Assembly: GCA_016211245.1 (NCBI GenBank)
Contig: JACQSQ010000050.1
Location: 1 to 5,200 of the forward strand
Length of the DNA stretch: 5,200 nucleotides
Source of the DNA: Candidatus Woesearchaeota archaeon
GTDB lineage: Archaea; Nanobdellota; Nanobdellia; Woesearchaeales; GW2011-AR4
Direction: 5' to 3'
In this document: positions 1 through 4,892 of the stretch, one piece after another
How the letters are laid out: the number at the start of each line of letters is the position of its first letter
Position numbering within the stretch: position 1 is the stretch's first letter
Translations under genes and position numbers: made by a program
Notes under the pieces: generated by a model
Databases searched by the model: none
What the model saw: the letters and a program-made list of their open reading frames with translations, nothing else
Told to the model about the DNA's origin: nothing

Positions 1-148
1 AAATGTAGTATTTATTTATGGCAACAAAACTGCTAATGTTCTATGGAGTGAGGATTTTTTTGCTTTTGTGATTGAAAGCAAGGAAATTGCTGATAATTAC
101 AAAAAATATCACAAATATTTGTGGGATAAGATTGCAATAAGTTTATAG
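1..148 (+). CDS. C-terminal end of a TrmB-like transcriptional regulator (partial)
   Basis: An open frame enters from the left edge (first full codon at base 2) and ends at TAG 146-148, giving the last 48 residues of a protein. The visible tail reads as a strand with YGNKTANVLW, then FFAFVIESKEIADNY, then KKYHKYLWDKIA. This order (a 'gdkva...lw' strand, a 'hhIesKEIAdnY' helix start, and a final 'YhkyLWdka' helix) is typical of the C-terminal effector region of archaeal TrmB-family regulators, which carry an N-terminal winged helix and often bind sugars or other small molecules. The DNA-binding half is outside the window, so the family call rests on the tail only. The next gene starts 48 bases later with its own TATA-like box, so this is probably a separate unit. 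A relation to the RimB/RimK-like genes is possible but unproven. Confidence 0.6.
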   Translation, partial: NVVFIYGNKTANVLWSEDFFAFVIESKEIADNYKKYHKYLWDKIAISL

Positions 149-165
149 AGGTTCAAACCAATAAA

Positions 166-173
166 TTAATAAA
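166..173 (+). promoter_or_regulatory. TATA box for the RimB-like gene, leaderless type
   Basis: TTAATAAA is centred about 27 bases before the ATG at 197, and no Shine-Dalgarno-like sequence lies directly before that ATG. This fits an archaeal promoter whose transcript starts at or next to the start codon. An AT-rich inverted repeat, ATAAAC (169-174) and GTTTAT (181-186), overlaps the box. Confidence 0.45.
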
Positions 174-196
174 CGATTTTGTTTATATTCCTTAAT

Positions 197-553
197 ATGG
201 GGAGATACAAGGTTTTGGACGGCAAGATAGTTATAGGGCTTGCTGAAAAGGTTTCTGTGCATTGCGATGGAATAAAGAAAAATGTAGTTTCCAAGATAGA
301 TACAGGCGCTACAAAAAGCTCAATTGACACAAATTTGGCTGCCGAACTAAAATTAGGCCCTGTGATAAAATCAAAACTTGTAAAGTCAGCGCATGGCTCA
401 AAGCTCAGGCCCATAATCGAAGCAACAATAGAACTAGCAGGAAAAAAAATAAAATCCGAATTTACTCTTGCAGACAGGGCCCACATGAAATACAGGATTT
501 TGATAGGGCAGAATATATTGAAAGATGGTTTTTTGATAGACCCGACAAAATGA
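197..553 (+). CDS. RimB-like retropepsin-fold protease ('ATP-dependent zinc protease' family)
   Basis: A 118-residue protein with the single-domain aspartic protease pattern of the family once named ATP-dependent zinc protease. The catalytic-type motif is KIDTGATKSSID (Asp35-Thr36-Gly37-Ala38). The second hallmark, ADRAHMKYRILIGQNIL (about 92-108), corresponds to the family's 'R-x-x-M-x-Y-P-v-L-l-G-R' segment, here with Arg for Pro and Gln for the last Arg. It is compact, with little outside the domain, and has no signal peptide or membrane segment, so it should be cytosolic. In bacteria RimB works with the RimK ligase on glutamate-tailed ribosomal protein S6. Here a RimK-like gene follows 97 bases downstream, which supports a functional pair with a different substrate. 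I chose ATG 197 because the TATA box lies 27 bases upstream and the family N-terminus starts near there. A TTG at 179 would add six residues (MFIFLN) and is less likely. Family call firm; protease activity and target inferred. Confidence 0.8.
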   Translation: MGRYKVLDGKIVIGLAEKVSVHCDGIKKNVVSKIDTGATKSSIDTNLAAELKLGPVIKSKLVKSAHGSKLRPIIEATIELAGKKIKSEFTLADRAHMKYRILIGQNILKDGFLIDPTK

Positions 554-578
554 AAGAATGAATAAAACACGGGAAAAT

Positions 579-595
579 AGAGGCTTTATGCCTCT
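579..595 (+). repeat. Hairpin 1 between RimB-like and RimK-like genes
   Basis: AGAGGC (579-584) and GCCTCT (590-595) form a perfect 6-bp inverted repeat around a 5-base loop. It lies 26 bases after the protease stop codon and is the first of three consecutive perfect inverted repeats before the ligase start. There is no T-run directly after it, so it is not a convincing terminator by itself. A weak TATA-like AATAAAAC at 561-568 could start a transcript near 590, which would place the next two hairpins in the leader of the ligase mRNA. Confidence 0.5.
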
Positions 596-597
596 TC

Positions 598-630
598 AAG
601 CTTGACGAGTTCTTTTTGGTCAAGCTTTTT
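598..630 (+). terminator. Hairpin 2 with T-run: candidate terminator or attenuator
   Basis: AAGCTTGAC (598-606) and GTCAAGCTT (619-627) are a perfect 9-bp inverted repeat with a 12-base loop, and the 3' arm runs into TTTTT (626-630). It could end or pause transcription after the protease gene. The left arm also sits in a 10-bp palindrome, TCAAGCTTGA (596-605). TCAAGCTT recurs as a direct copy at 620-627, 24 bases on, so protein binding to DNA is an alternative reading. The arm at 625-627 is shared with hairpin 3, so the two RNA folds compete. Confidence 0.45.
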
Positions 631-645
631 CTTGTGAAGAAAAAG
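625..645 (+). promoter_or_regulatory. Hairpin 3 next to the RimK-like start codon
   Basis: CTTTTTCTT (625-633) and AAGAAAAAG (637-645) are perfectly complementary over 9 bp with a GTG triloop. The 3' arm covers the purine-rich stretch and part of the only weak ribosome-binding site, AGGT at 644-647, just before ATG 651. If it forms in RNA it would hinder ligation-gene translation, and hairpin 2 would partly prevent it through the shared bases 625-627. Only two of nine pairs are G-C, so stability is modest. The regulatory role is inference. Confidence 0.4.
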
Positions 646-650
646 GTTGT

Positions 651-1724
651 ATGAAATCAGCAGTAATGTCTTTGGGGAGCAAAAGCTCGATTTGGATAGT
701 CGAGGCTATGAAAAATTATTTTGACTCTGTTGACAATATCGACTTGAGGGACGTTGAAGTTAACTTGGGAGTTGGAAAGCTTGATGTCCTGTATGAGGGA
801 AGGCAGTTGCCGCAGTACAGTTGTATATACGCCCGAGGCTCATTTAGATATTCAACGCTCCTGAGGGCTGTCACGAGAACCTTGTACCATTCGTCTTACA
901 TGCCGATAAAGGCTGAGACATTCACCTTGGGGCATGACAAGCTTCTGACACATCTTGCCTTGCAGCATTTTAATATTCCAATGCCAATGACATATCTAGC
1001 TTCTTCGACAAGAGCTGCCAAGAAAATACTTAATGAGGTTACTTATCCTATTGTATTAAAATTTCCGCATGGAACTCAAGGCAAAGGCGTTATGTTTGCC
1101 GAAAGCTATGCCGCTGCCTCGTCAATGCTTGATGCATTGTTTGCATTAAAGCAGCCATTTTTGATTCAGGAATATATAGAGACGGGCGGAGTTGATGTAA
1201 GGGCGCTGGTTGTTGGGGACAAGGTTGTTGCATCAATGAAAAGAAAAGCAGTCAAGGGCGAGCTGCGGGCAAATATACATGCAGGCGGAACAGGAGAATC
1301 CACAGTTTTGGATGAAAGGACAAAAAGAATTGCAATAGACACTTCCATTTCGGTTGGCGCAGACATATGCGCCGTTGACATGCTTGAAAGCGCGAAAGGA
1401 CCTTTGGTTATTGAAGTGAATTTATCTCCAGGACTGCAGGGAATAACAAGAGCTACAGGAATTAATGTTGCCGACAAGATCGCAAAATACCTGTTTGAAA
1501 AGTCCGAGATATTTTCGGCAATGGACAGGGATGAGGCAACCTTGAAAATATTTGAGGACCTTGGATTAAGCGGCGAGATAGCACAGCAGATAATCACAAA
1601 CCTTGATTTTAGGGCTTCAAGAATCTTATTGCCCAAGATTGTAACAGATATTGCAAAGTTTGGAGAGAAAGACGAGGTTGTTCTTAAGGTTGAGAAAGGG
1701 AAGTTAGTCGTGGAGAAGATTTGA
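651..1724 (+). CDS. rimK: RimK-family ATP-grasp amino-acid ligase with AbrB-like C-terminal tail
   Basis: A 357-residue ATP-grasp enzyme of the RimK type, which uses ATP to join an amino acid, usually glutamate, to a carboxylate acceptor through an acyl phosphate. The N-terminus (MKSAVMSLG) is the usual first strand, which fixes the start at 651. Later come DKLLTHLAL (96-104), the ATP loop GTQGKGV (141-147), LIQEYIE (171-177), DVRALVVGDKV (182-192), RANIHAGG (206-213), the metal-site residues Asp243 and VIEVN (253-257), and SPGLQGI (259-265). The last pattern resembles RimK (SPGLEGI) more than LysX. The core ends near 287. A helical stretch (about 291-320) and a tail (321-357) follow, and the tail resembles an AbrB/MazE swapped-hairpin domain (ILLPKIVTDI then DEVVLKVEKGKLVVEKI). 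The upstream RimB-like protease suggests shared function. In methanogens, relatives glutamylate F420 or methanopterin. Archaea lack S6, so the acceptor is unknown. Confidence 0.85.
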   Translation: MKSAVMSLGSKSSIWIVEAMKNYFDSVDNIDLRDVEVNLGVGKLDVLYEGRQLPQYSCIYARGSFRYSTLLRAVTRTLYHSSYMPIKAETFTLGHDKLLTHLALQHFNIPMPMTYLASSTRAAKKILNEVTYPIVLKFPHGTQGKGVMFAESYAAASSMLDALFALKQPFLIQEYIETGGVDVRALVVGDKVVASMKRKAVKGELRANIHAGGTGESTVLDERTKRIAIDTSISVGADICAVDMLESAKGPLVIEVNLSPGLQGITRATGINVADKIAKYLFEKSEIFSAMDRDEATLKIFEDLGLSGEIAQQIITNLDFRASRILLPKIVTDIAKFGEKDEVVLKVEKGKLVVEKI

Positions 1725-1837
1725 ATATAATTTTTTTAGATTCTTCGTTGGGTCTAACCCCACAGCTTGCTGCGATTGGGATAGCCTCGGAAGTCGGTTT
1801 ACTGAAAAATTATCCTGACTACTATGATACTTGTTGA
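1721..1837 (+). CDS. Small ORF or truncated gene remnant overlapping the ligase stop
   Basis: A 38-codon frame starts with TTG at 1721-1723, overlapping the TGA of the ligase (TTGA), and ends with TGA at 1835-1837. GGAG at 1712-1715 lies 5 bases before the TTG, so translational coupling is possible. The translation looks like real protein: a hydrophobic strand (NIIFLDSSLG), an alanine-rich helix (LTPQLAAIGIASEVGLL) and a charged end (KNYPDYYDTC). I do not recognise it. It is much less AT-rich than nearby spacers, as coding DNA would be. Its 3' end runs 16 bases into the opposite-strand GHKL-like gene, so it may be the 5' remnant of a longer gene cut off when that gene arrived. Against expression, a run of seven T (1731-1737) just after its start could terminate transcription. 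Could be a chance frame. Confidence 0.35.
   Translation: MNIIFLDSSLGLTPQLAAIGIASEVGLLKNYPDYYDTC
1731..1737 (+). terminator. Oligo-T terminator after the RimK-like gene
   Basis: Seven T in a row begin 7 bases after the ligase stop codon. Archaeal RNA polymerase commonly ends transcription at such U-tracts without a hairpin. It also falls inside the small frame 1721-1837, so the two readings compete. Confidence 0.45.
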
Positions 1838-2427
1838 GAAGGCTCTCTTTTTTCAATTGACCTGGCGGGAAAAGCCCACTTATACATTATGTTTACAATT
1901 GCTCCGTTATTTTGGAATGAGACCTCCAAATGATCCATACCATAAGTCCTGAATCCATGACCTTCCCTCTTAAAATAACGTTCTCCAGATCCAACTTTTC
2001 TTAAGACTTCTTCAAAATTAAATCCTGCCGCGTGATCATTGACCTGTACAATCACTCCACTTCCACCTGAAAAATACCTTATTGTTACTGGATGAATAAA
2101 AGGAACCTTAGTTCCCCTATAAAATGCATTTTCTAACGCCAGAAACACAGGGCTTCGTTTCACACTACTACCATAAAGAAATTTTTTAACATCATTAAAT
2201 GACGCACCAGACCGGAAAATAAAACCTGCAACATGGTGCAAGTCATACATCCATATAGAATTGGATATAACCTTTCGAAGTTGCGATAAACTGCCTTCGA
2301 CTTTGCTTAAATCTTCAGGAGGATACCTAATTAATAAATCAAGCTCGCAAATTTCATCAACCTCTCGAATAGAAATAGGACCCGATTCATTAACCATATC
2401 CTCGAGTGTTCTTTTTGAAAAGACCAT
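1822..2427 (-). CDS. Protein with a degenerate GHKL/HATPase-like domain
   Basis: A 201-residue protein whose second half matches the order of a GHKL ATPase fold as in RsbW-like kinases and histidine-kinase catalytic domains. The N-box is LALENAFYRG (96-105; Glu99, Asn100). The G1 box is VIVQVNDHAAGF (125-136), keeping Asp131 and the final Gly-Phe but with Ala for the first Gly of D-x-G-x-G. A short lid follows, then G2 as GHGF (156-159), and a last strand pair around HLEVSF and GAIVNIMYKW. The first 90 residues are helical and unrecognised, with no clear phospho-acceptor helix or membrane segment, so it is not a classic histidine kinase. Archaea have no sigma factors, so 'anti-sigma factor' would mislead; it may be an ATP-binding partner switch. 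It lies 75 bases after purA on the same strand. ATG 2427 is the only start before an in-frame stop. A short A-run (1805-1809) gives T5 after its stop. Confidence 0.65.
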   Translation of the reverse strand: MVFSKRTLEDMVNESGPISIREVDEICELDLLIRYPPEDLSKVEGSLSQLRKVISNSIWMYDLHHVAGFIFRSGASFNDVKKFLYGSSVKRSPVFLALENAFYRGTKVPFIHPVTIRYFSGGSGVIVQVNDHAAGFNFEEVLRKVGSGERYFKREGHGFRTYGMDHLEVSFQNNGAIVNIMYKWAFPARSIEKREPSQQVS

Positions 2428-2431
2428 ATTC

Positions 2432-2455
2432 TCACAAATTCAAATTTTGACACAT
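2432..2455 (-). promoter_or_regulatory. Seven-codon upstream ORF before the GHKL-like gene
   Basis: ATG at 2455-2453 opens a frame encoding MCQNLNL that stops with TGA at 2434-2432, 4 bases before the ATG of the GHKL-like gene. It is the first ATG after the strong ribosome-binding site at 2474-2467, 11 bases away. GTGA around its stop codon could act as a weak binding site for the main ATG, allowing reinitiation. This may be a leader peptide or simply chance in a short spacer. Confidence 0.3.
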
Positions 2456-2466
2456 TTATTTTTAAT

Positions 2467-2474
2467 ATCACCTC
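2467..2474 (-). promoter_or_regulatory. Strong Shine-Dalgarno sequence GAGGTGAT
   Basis: Reading the minus strand, GAGGTGAT is an 8-base match to the expected complement of the 16S rRNA 3' end. It lies 39 bases before the GHKL-like ATG, too far to serve it directly, but 11 bases before the ATG of a 7-codon frame. TTTAAAAA (about 2478-2485) upstream and ATTAAAAATA (2457-2466) downstream are TATA-like, so a promoter between purA and this gene is also possible. Confidence 0.45.
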
Positions 2475-2502
2475 TTGTTTTTTAAAGTGATCATACATCG
2501 AA

Positions 2503-3744
2503 TCAAAACAAAAACTCACTTCTCGTAACTATAGTTTGCTCTCTTCTCGGTCCAACAGAAACAATGGAAATGGGAACCTTCAACAATTCTTCAATCCTTC
2601 TCAAGTATTTCTTTGCATTATTCGGCAGCTTGTCATAAGTCCTGACTTTTGTCAGGTCGTCCCACCATCCGTCAAATTCCTCATAGACTGGCTGGCAGTT
2701 CTGAAGTATTTTCATGTTTGTCGTGAAATTGTTTATGATATTCCCCTTATACTTGTAAGCGACGCATATTTTTAATTTGTCGACTGCGGTCAAGACATCA
2801 AGCTTTGTCAAGGCAATTGAGTCAATCCCATTAACCATGACGGCGTATTTTCCTATCAAAGCATCAAACCATCCGACTCTTCTTTGCCTTCCTGTTGTTG
2901 CGCCAAACTCCTTTCCAACTTTTTGGAGCTTTTCTGCGGTGTTGCCCATTATCTCTGTAGGAAAAGGTCCCATGCCGACCCTTGTCTTGTATGCCTTGCA
3001 CACTCCCAAAACGCTTTGGACTTTTTTAGGGGAAATCCCAAGCCCTGTGCAGATGCCTCCTGCAGTTGCATTTGAAGATGTGACAAACGGATAAGTGCCA
3101 AAGTCTACATCAAGCAAAGTTCCTTGAGCCCCCTCGAAAAGAATCCTGTAATTCTTGTCCAGAGCATTATTCATCAATGCCGAAGTGTCAGTTATATACG
3201 GCTTTAATGCCCGTGCATATTCTTTATATTCCTGATAGGACTCTTCATCACCGAACCTCTTCTTGAATAAGGTATCATCTATAAGCTCGTACATTTTCAG
3301 CCCGATTCTTGCAGCCTTATCTGTATATGCAGGCCCGATTCCCCTTGCTGTTGTACCTATTGTGCCCCCTGCTTTTTTGTCCTCTTCAATATGCTTGGGA
3401 AGAATCACGTGGGCATTTTCGCTGACCGCCAGATTGTCAGGCGTTATTTTTATCTTGTTTTTATCGAGGTTTTTCATTTCACCAAGCAGGACTTTCGGAT
3501 CAACAACCAGCCCATTTCCGATAATTTTCAATTTATTTTTGTACATGACACCGGACGGGACAAGATGCACAACTAATTTATTGTTTCCAACCTCGATTGT
3601 GTGGCCTGCATTATTGCCGCCGTTGAATCTTGCGACAACATCGGCTTTCTCAGCCAAGAAATCTATAATTTTGCCCTTGCCCTCGTCTCCCCACTCCATG
3701 CCGATGACTGCGATGTTTGAGGGATTGTAGGATTGCTTTGCCAT
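2503..3744 (-). CDS. purA: Adenylosuccinate synthetase
   Basis: A complete 413-residue PurA, close to the roughly 430 residues of bacterial forms. It joins IMP and aspartate using GTP to give adenylosuccinate, the first step from IMP to AMP, in the cytosol. Motifs in order: the P-loop-like EWGDEGKGKIID (17-28), NGGNNAGHT (41-49), the IMP loop GTIGTTARGIGPAY (127-140), FEGAQGTLLD (203-212), TYPFVTSSN (217-225), KTRVGMGPFPTE (253-264), GATTGRQRRVGWFD (281-294), the guanine-binding TKLD (313-316) and SVGPRREQTI (396-405). Differences from the common consensus are Glu17 where Gln precedes WGDEGKGK, Ala133 where TTGRG has Gly, and Arg400 where GPDR has Asp. Catalytic Asp20 and His48 are kept. ATG 3744 is supported by a TATA box 26 bases upstream. 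It is divergent from purP, which makes the IMP precursor, so coordinated purine supply is likely. Confidence 0.96.
   Translation of the reverse strand: MAKQSYNPSNIAVIGMEWGDEGKGKIIDFLAEKADVVARFNGGNNAGHTIEVGNNKLVVHLVPSGVMYKNKLKIIGNGLVVDPKVLLGEMKNLDKNKIKITPDNLAVSENAHVILPKHIEEDKKAGGTIGTTARGIGPAYTDKAARIGLKMYELIDDTLFKKRFGDEESYQEYKEYARALKPYITDTSALMNNALDKNYRILFEGAQGTLLDVDFGTYPFVTSSNATAGGICTGLGISPKKVQSVLGVCKAYKTRVGMGPFPTEIMGNTAEKLQKVGKEFGATTGRQRRVGWFDALIGKYAVMVNGIDSIALTKLDVLTAVDKLKICVAYKYKGNIINNFTTNMKILQNCQPVYEEFDGWWDDLTKVRTYDKLPNNAKKYLRRIEELLKVPISIVSVGPRREQTIVTRSEFLF
2505..2514 (-). terminator. Possible T-rich terminator at the purA 3' end
   Basis: On the minus strand the last purA codons and stop read TTTTTGTTTTGA, giving T5 and T4 runs around the stop. 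This could cause some transcript ending before the downstream GHKL-like gene. It is also simply the coding of Phe-Leu-Phe, so support is weak. Confidence 0.25.
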
Positions 3745-3766
3745 AACCGCTTGGAATGGAGATTTT

Positions 3767-3774
3767 TATTTAAA
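3767..3774 (-). promoter_or_regulatory. TATA box of purA (TTTAAATA), leaderless
   Basis: TTTAAATA on the minus strand (3774 down to 3767) is centred 26-27 bases before the purA ATG, where an archaeal TATA box should be if transcription starts at the start codon. There is no ribosome-binding site before this ATG. An A-rich CGCAAAC lies just upstream in the BRE position. Confidence 0.65.
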
Positions 3775-3780
3775 GTTTGC

Positions 3781-3790
3781 GATTTAAATC
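3781..3790. repeat. 10-bp palindrome GATTTAAATC between purA and purP
   Basis: A perfect palindrome lies 6 bases upstream of the purA TATA box and well upstream of the purP box. It could be an operator for the divergent pair, or another TATA-like TTTAAA core. Its composition is only slightly richer than background, so chance is possible. The rest of the 132-base spacer is AT-rich and shows nothing else clear. Confidence 0.3.
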
Positions 3791-3847
3791 TTATTATTTT
3801 CTTCTATATAGTAAATAATGTCTTTGATTAGATTTGGGGTAGTAAAA

Positions 3848-3855
3848 TTTAAATA
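3848..3855 (+). promoter_or_regulatory. TATA box of purP (TTTAAATA), leaderless
   Basis: TTTAAATA is centred about 25 bases before the purP ATG at 3877, preceded by AGTAAAA in the BRE position. No ribosome-binding site precedes the ATG. The box is identical to that of purA, and the distance from its first base to the ATG is 29 bases here against 30 for purA. A nearer ATG at 3872 is in another frame. Confidence 0.65.
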
Positions 3856-3876
3856 CAGCACTCTCTTCACTATGAT

Positions 3877-4890
3877 ATGGCACAACCGAAATATAGAATA
3901 GCAACAATTGGTTCTCATTCTGCTTTACAGGTATTCAAAGGAGCGCATGATGAAGGCTTTGAAACTATTGCCGTATGCAAAAAGGGTTCTGAAAGGCCTT
4001 ACAAGATGTTTAATGCGGCAGATGAGATAATAAGCATTAATTCTTACAAGGATTTCCCAAAAATACAAAATCAGCTTATAAAAAAGAATGCTATTGTCAT
4101 ACCCCATGGCTCTTTTGTAACCTATATGGGCTATGAGGAAGTTGAGAAGCTAAAAGTCAATTATTTTGGCAACAAGAAAATCCTCAAGTGGGAATCCGAC
4201 AGGAATCTGGAAAGGCAATGGCTTGTGAATTCCGGGCTTAAAGTGCCTCTGCTGTTTAAAAGCCCCAAAGACATTGACAGGCTGGCAATAGTCAAATTTA
4301 TGGGCGCAGAAGGGGGCAGAGGATATTTCTTGGCTAAAGATGAAAAGGATTTCAACAAAAAGATTAAGCCTTACAAATTAAGAAAGTATGTTTTACAGGA
4401 GTATATAATTGGAGTTCCATTGTTTATACATTATTTTTACTCTTCTTTGACAAATGAAATAGAAATAATGGGTATGGACATACGGTATGAAAGCAATGTA
4501 GACTCATTGGGAAGAATAACTGCCAGAGACCAGATATTGCTTCCGAAATTAGACCCAAGTTATGTTATAGTTGGCAACATACCTGTTGTTGTCCGCGAAT
4601 CATTTTTGCCCAGATTAATTGAGATGGGCGAGGCTGTTGTAAAGCAGTCACAGAAATTAGCGCCTCCAGGATTATTCGGCCCATTCTGCCTTGAGACTAT
4701 TTTGACTCCTGAAGAAGAGATTTATGTTTTCGAGATTTCAGCAAGAATAGTTGCCGGGACAAATCCGTACATTGAAGGCTCCCCATATACAGCCCTAAAG
4801 TATAATGTTCCAATGTCAACAGGAAGAAGGATAGCCTTGGAGATAAAGAATGCGATTAAGACAAATCAATTGAAGAAGGTGTTGTGTTGA
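3877..4890 (+). CDS. purP: Formate-dependent AICAR formyltransferase-type ligase PurP
   Basis: A complete 337-residue ATP-grasp protein of the archaeal PurP family. PurP converts AICAR, formate and ATP to FAICAR, ADP and phosphate, replacing the folate-dependent step of bacterial PurH; a cyclohydrolase then gives IMP. Family blocks in order: IGSHSALQVFKGAHDEGF (11-28), IPHGSFVTYMG (75-85), FGNKKILKWESDR (97-109), the ATP-grasp glycine loop VKFMGAEGGRGYF (139-151), LQEYIIGVP (173-181), HYFYSSL (185-191), DIRYESNVD (201-209), GNIPVVVRES (233-242), GPFCLET (268-274), and VFEISARIVAGTNPY (284-298) followed by MSTGRRIALEIK (313-324). The length is slightly under the roughly 360 of methanogen enzymes. 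Some archaea carry a PurP paralogue of uncertain activity, so in vivo function is not certain. It is divergent from purA, whose substrate IMP lies just downstream in the pathway. The next gene begins directly at its stop codon. Confidence 0.93.
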   Translation: MAQPKYRIATIGSHSALQVFKGAHDEGFETIAVCKKGSERPYKMFNAADEIISINSYKDFPKIQNQLIKKNAIVIPHGSFVTYMGYEEVEKLKVNYFGNKKILKWESDRNLERQWLVNSGLKVPLLFKSPKDIDRLAIVKFMGAEGGRGYFLAKDEKDFNKKIKPYKLRKYVLQEYIIGVPLFIHYFYSSLTNEIEIMGMDIRYESNVDSLGRITARDQILLPKLDPSYVIVGNIPVVVRESFLPRLIEMGEAVVKQSQKLAPPGLFGPFCLETILTPEEEIYVFEISARIVAGTNPYIEGSPYTALKYNVPMSTGRRIALEIKNAIKTNQLKKVLC

Positions 4891-4892
4891 AA

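Noticed and set aside
179..196. TTG start adding six residues to the RimB-like protein
   Set aside because: ATG 197 has a correctly placed TATA box for a leaderless start, and the extra hydrophobic residues do not match the family.
166..570. 134-codon open frame on the minus strand opposite the RimB-like gene
   Set aside because: It mirrors the real gene with its DTGA and LIGQ motifs; the minus-strand translation is rich in Phe, Ser and Pro without any family pattern.
1166..1636. 156-codon open frame on the minus strand inside the RimK-like gene
   Set aside because: Antisense shadow of a well-supported ATP-grasp gene, with low-complexity Ser/Ala/Ile composition and no recognisable motif.
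1741..1800. GC-richer stretch with CAGCTTGCTG and GGGTCTAACCC, considered as a tRNA or small RNA
   Set aside because: There is no T-arm GGTTCRA motif or cloverleaf, the stems are only 4 bp, and a continuous protein-like frame explains the composition better.
2331..2519. 62-codon minus-strand frame spanning the purA-GHKL spacer
   Set aside because: It overlaps both genes out of frame and has no ribosome-binding site at its ATG; the translation looks random.
3263..3730. 155-codon open frame on the plus strand opposite purA
   Set aside because: Shadow of the purA N-terminal half; purA has all its family motifs and its own promoter.
3877..4890. Second ATP-grasp gene considered as a partner of the RimK-like ligase
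   Set aside because: It has the specific PurP blocks (IPHGSF, GNKKILKWESDR, GGRGYF, RIVAGTNPY) and stands beside purA, so purine synthesis is the better explanation.
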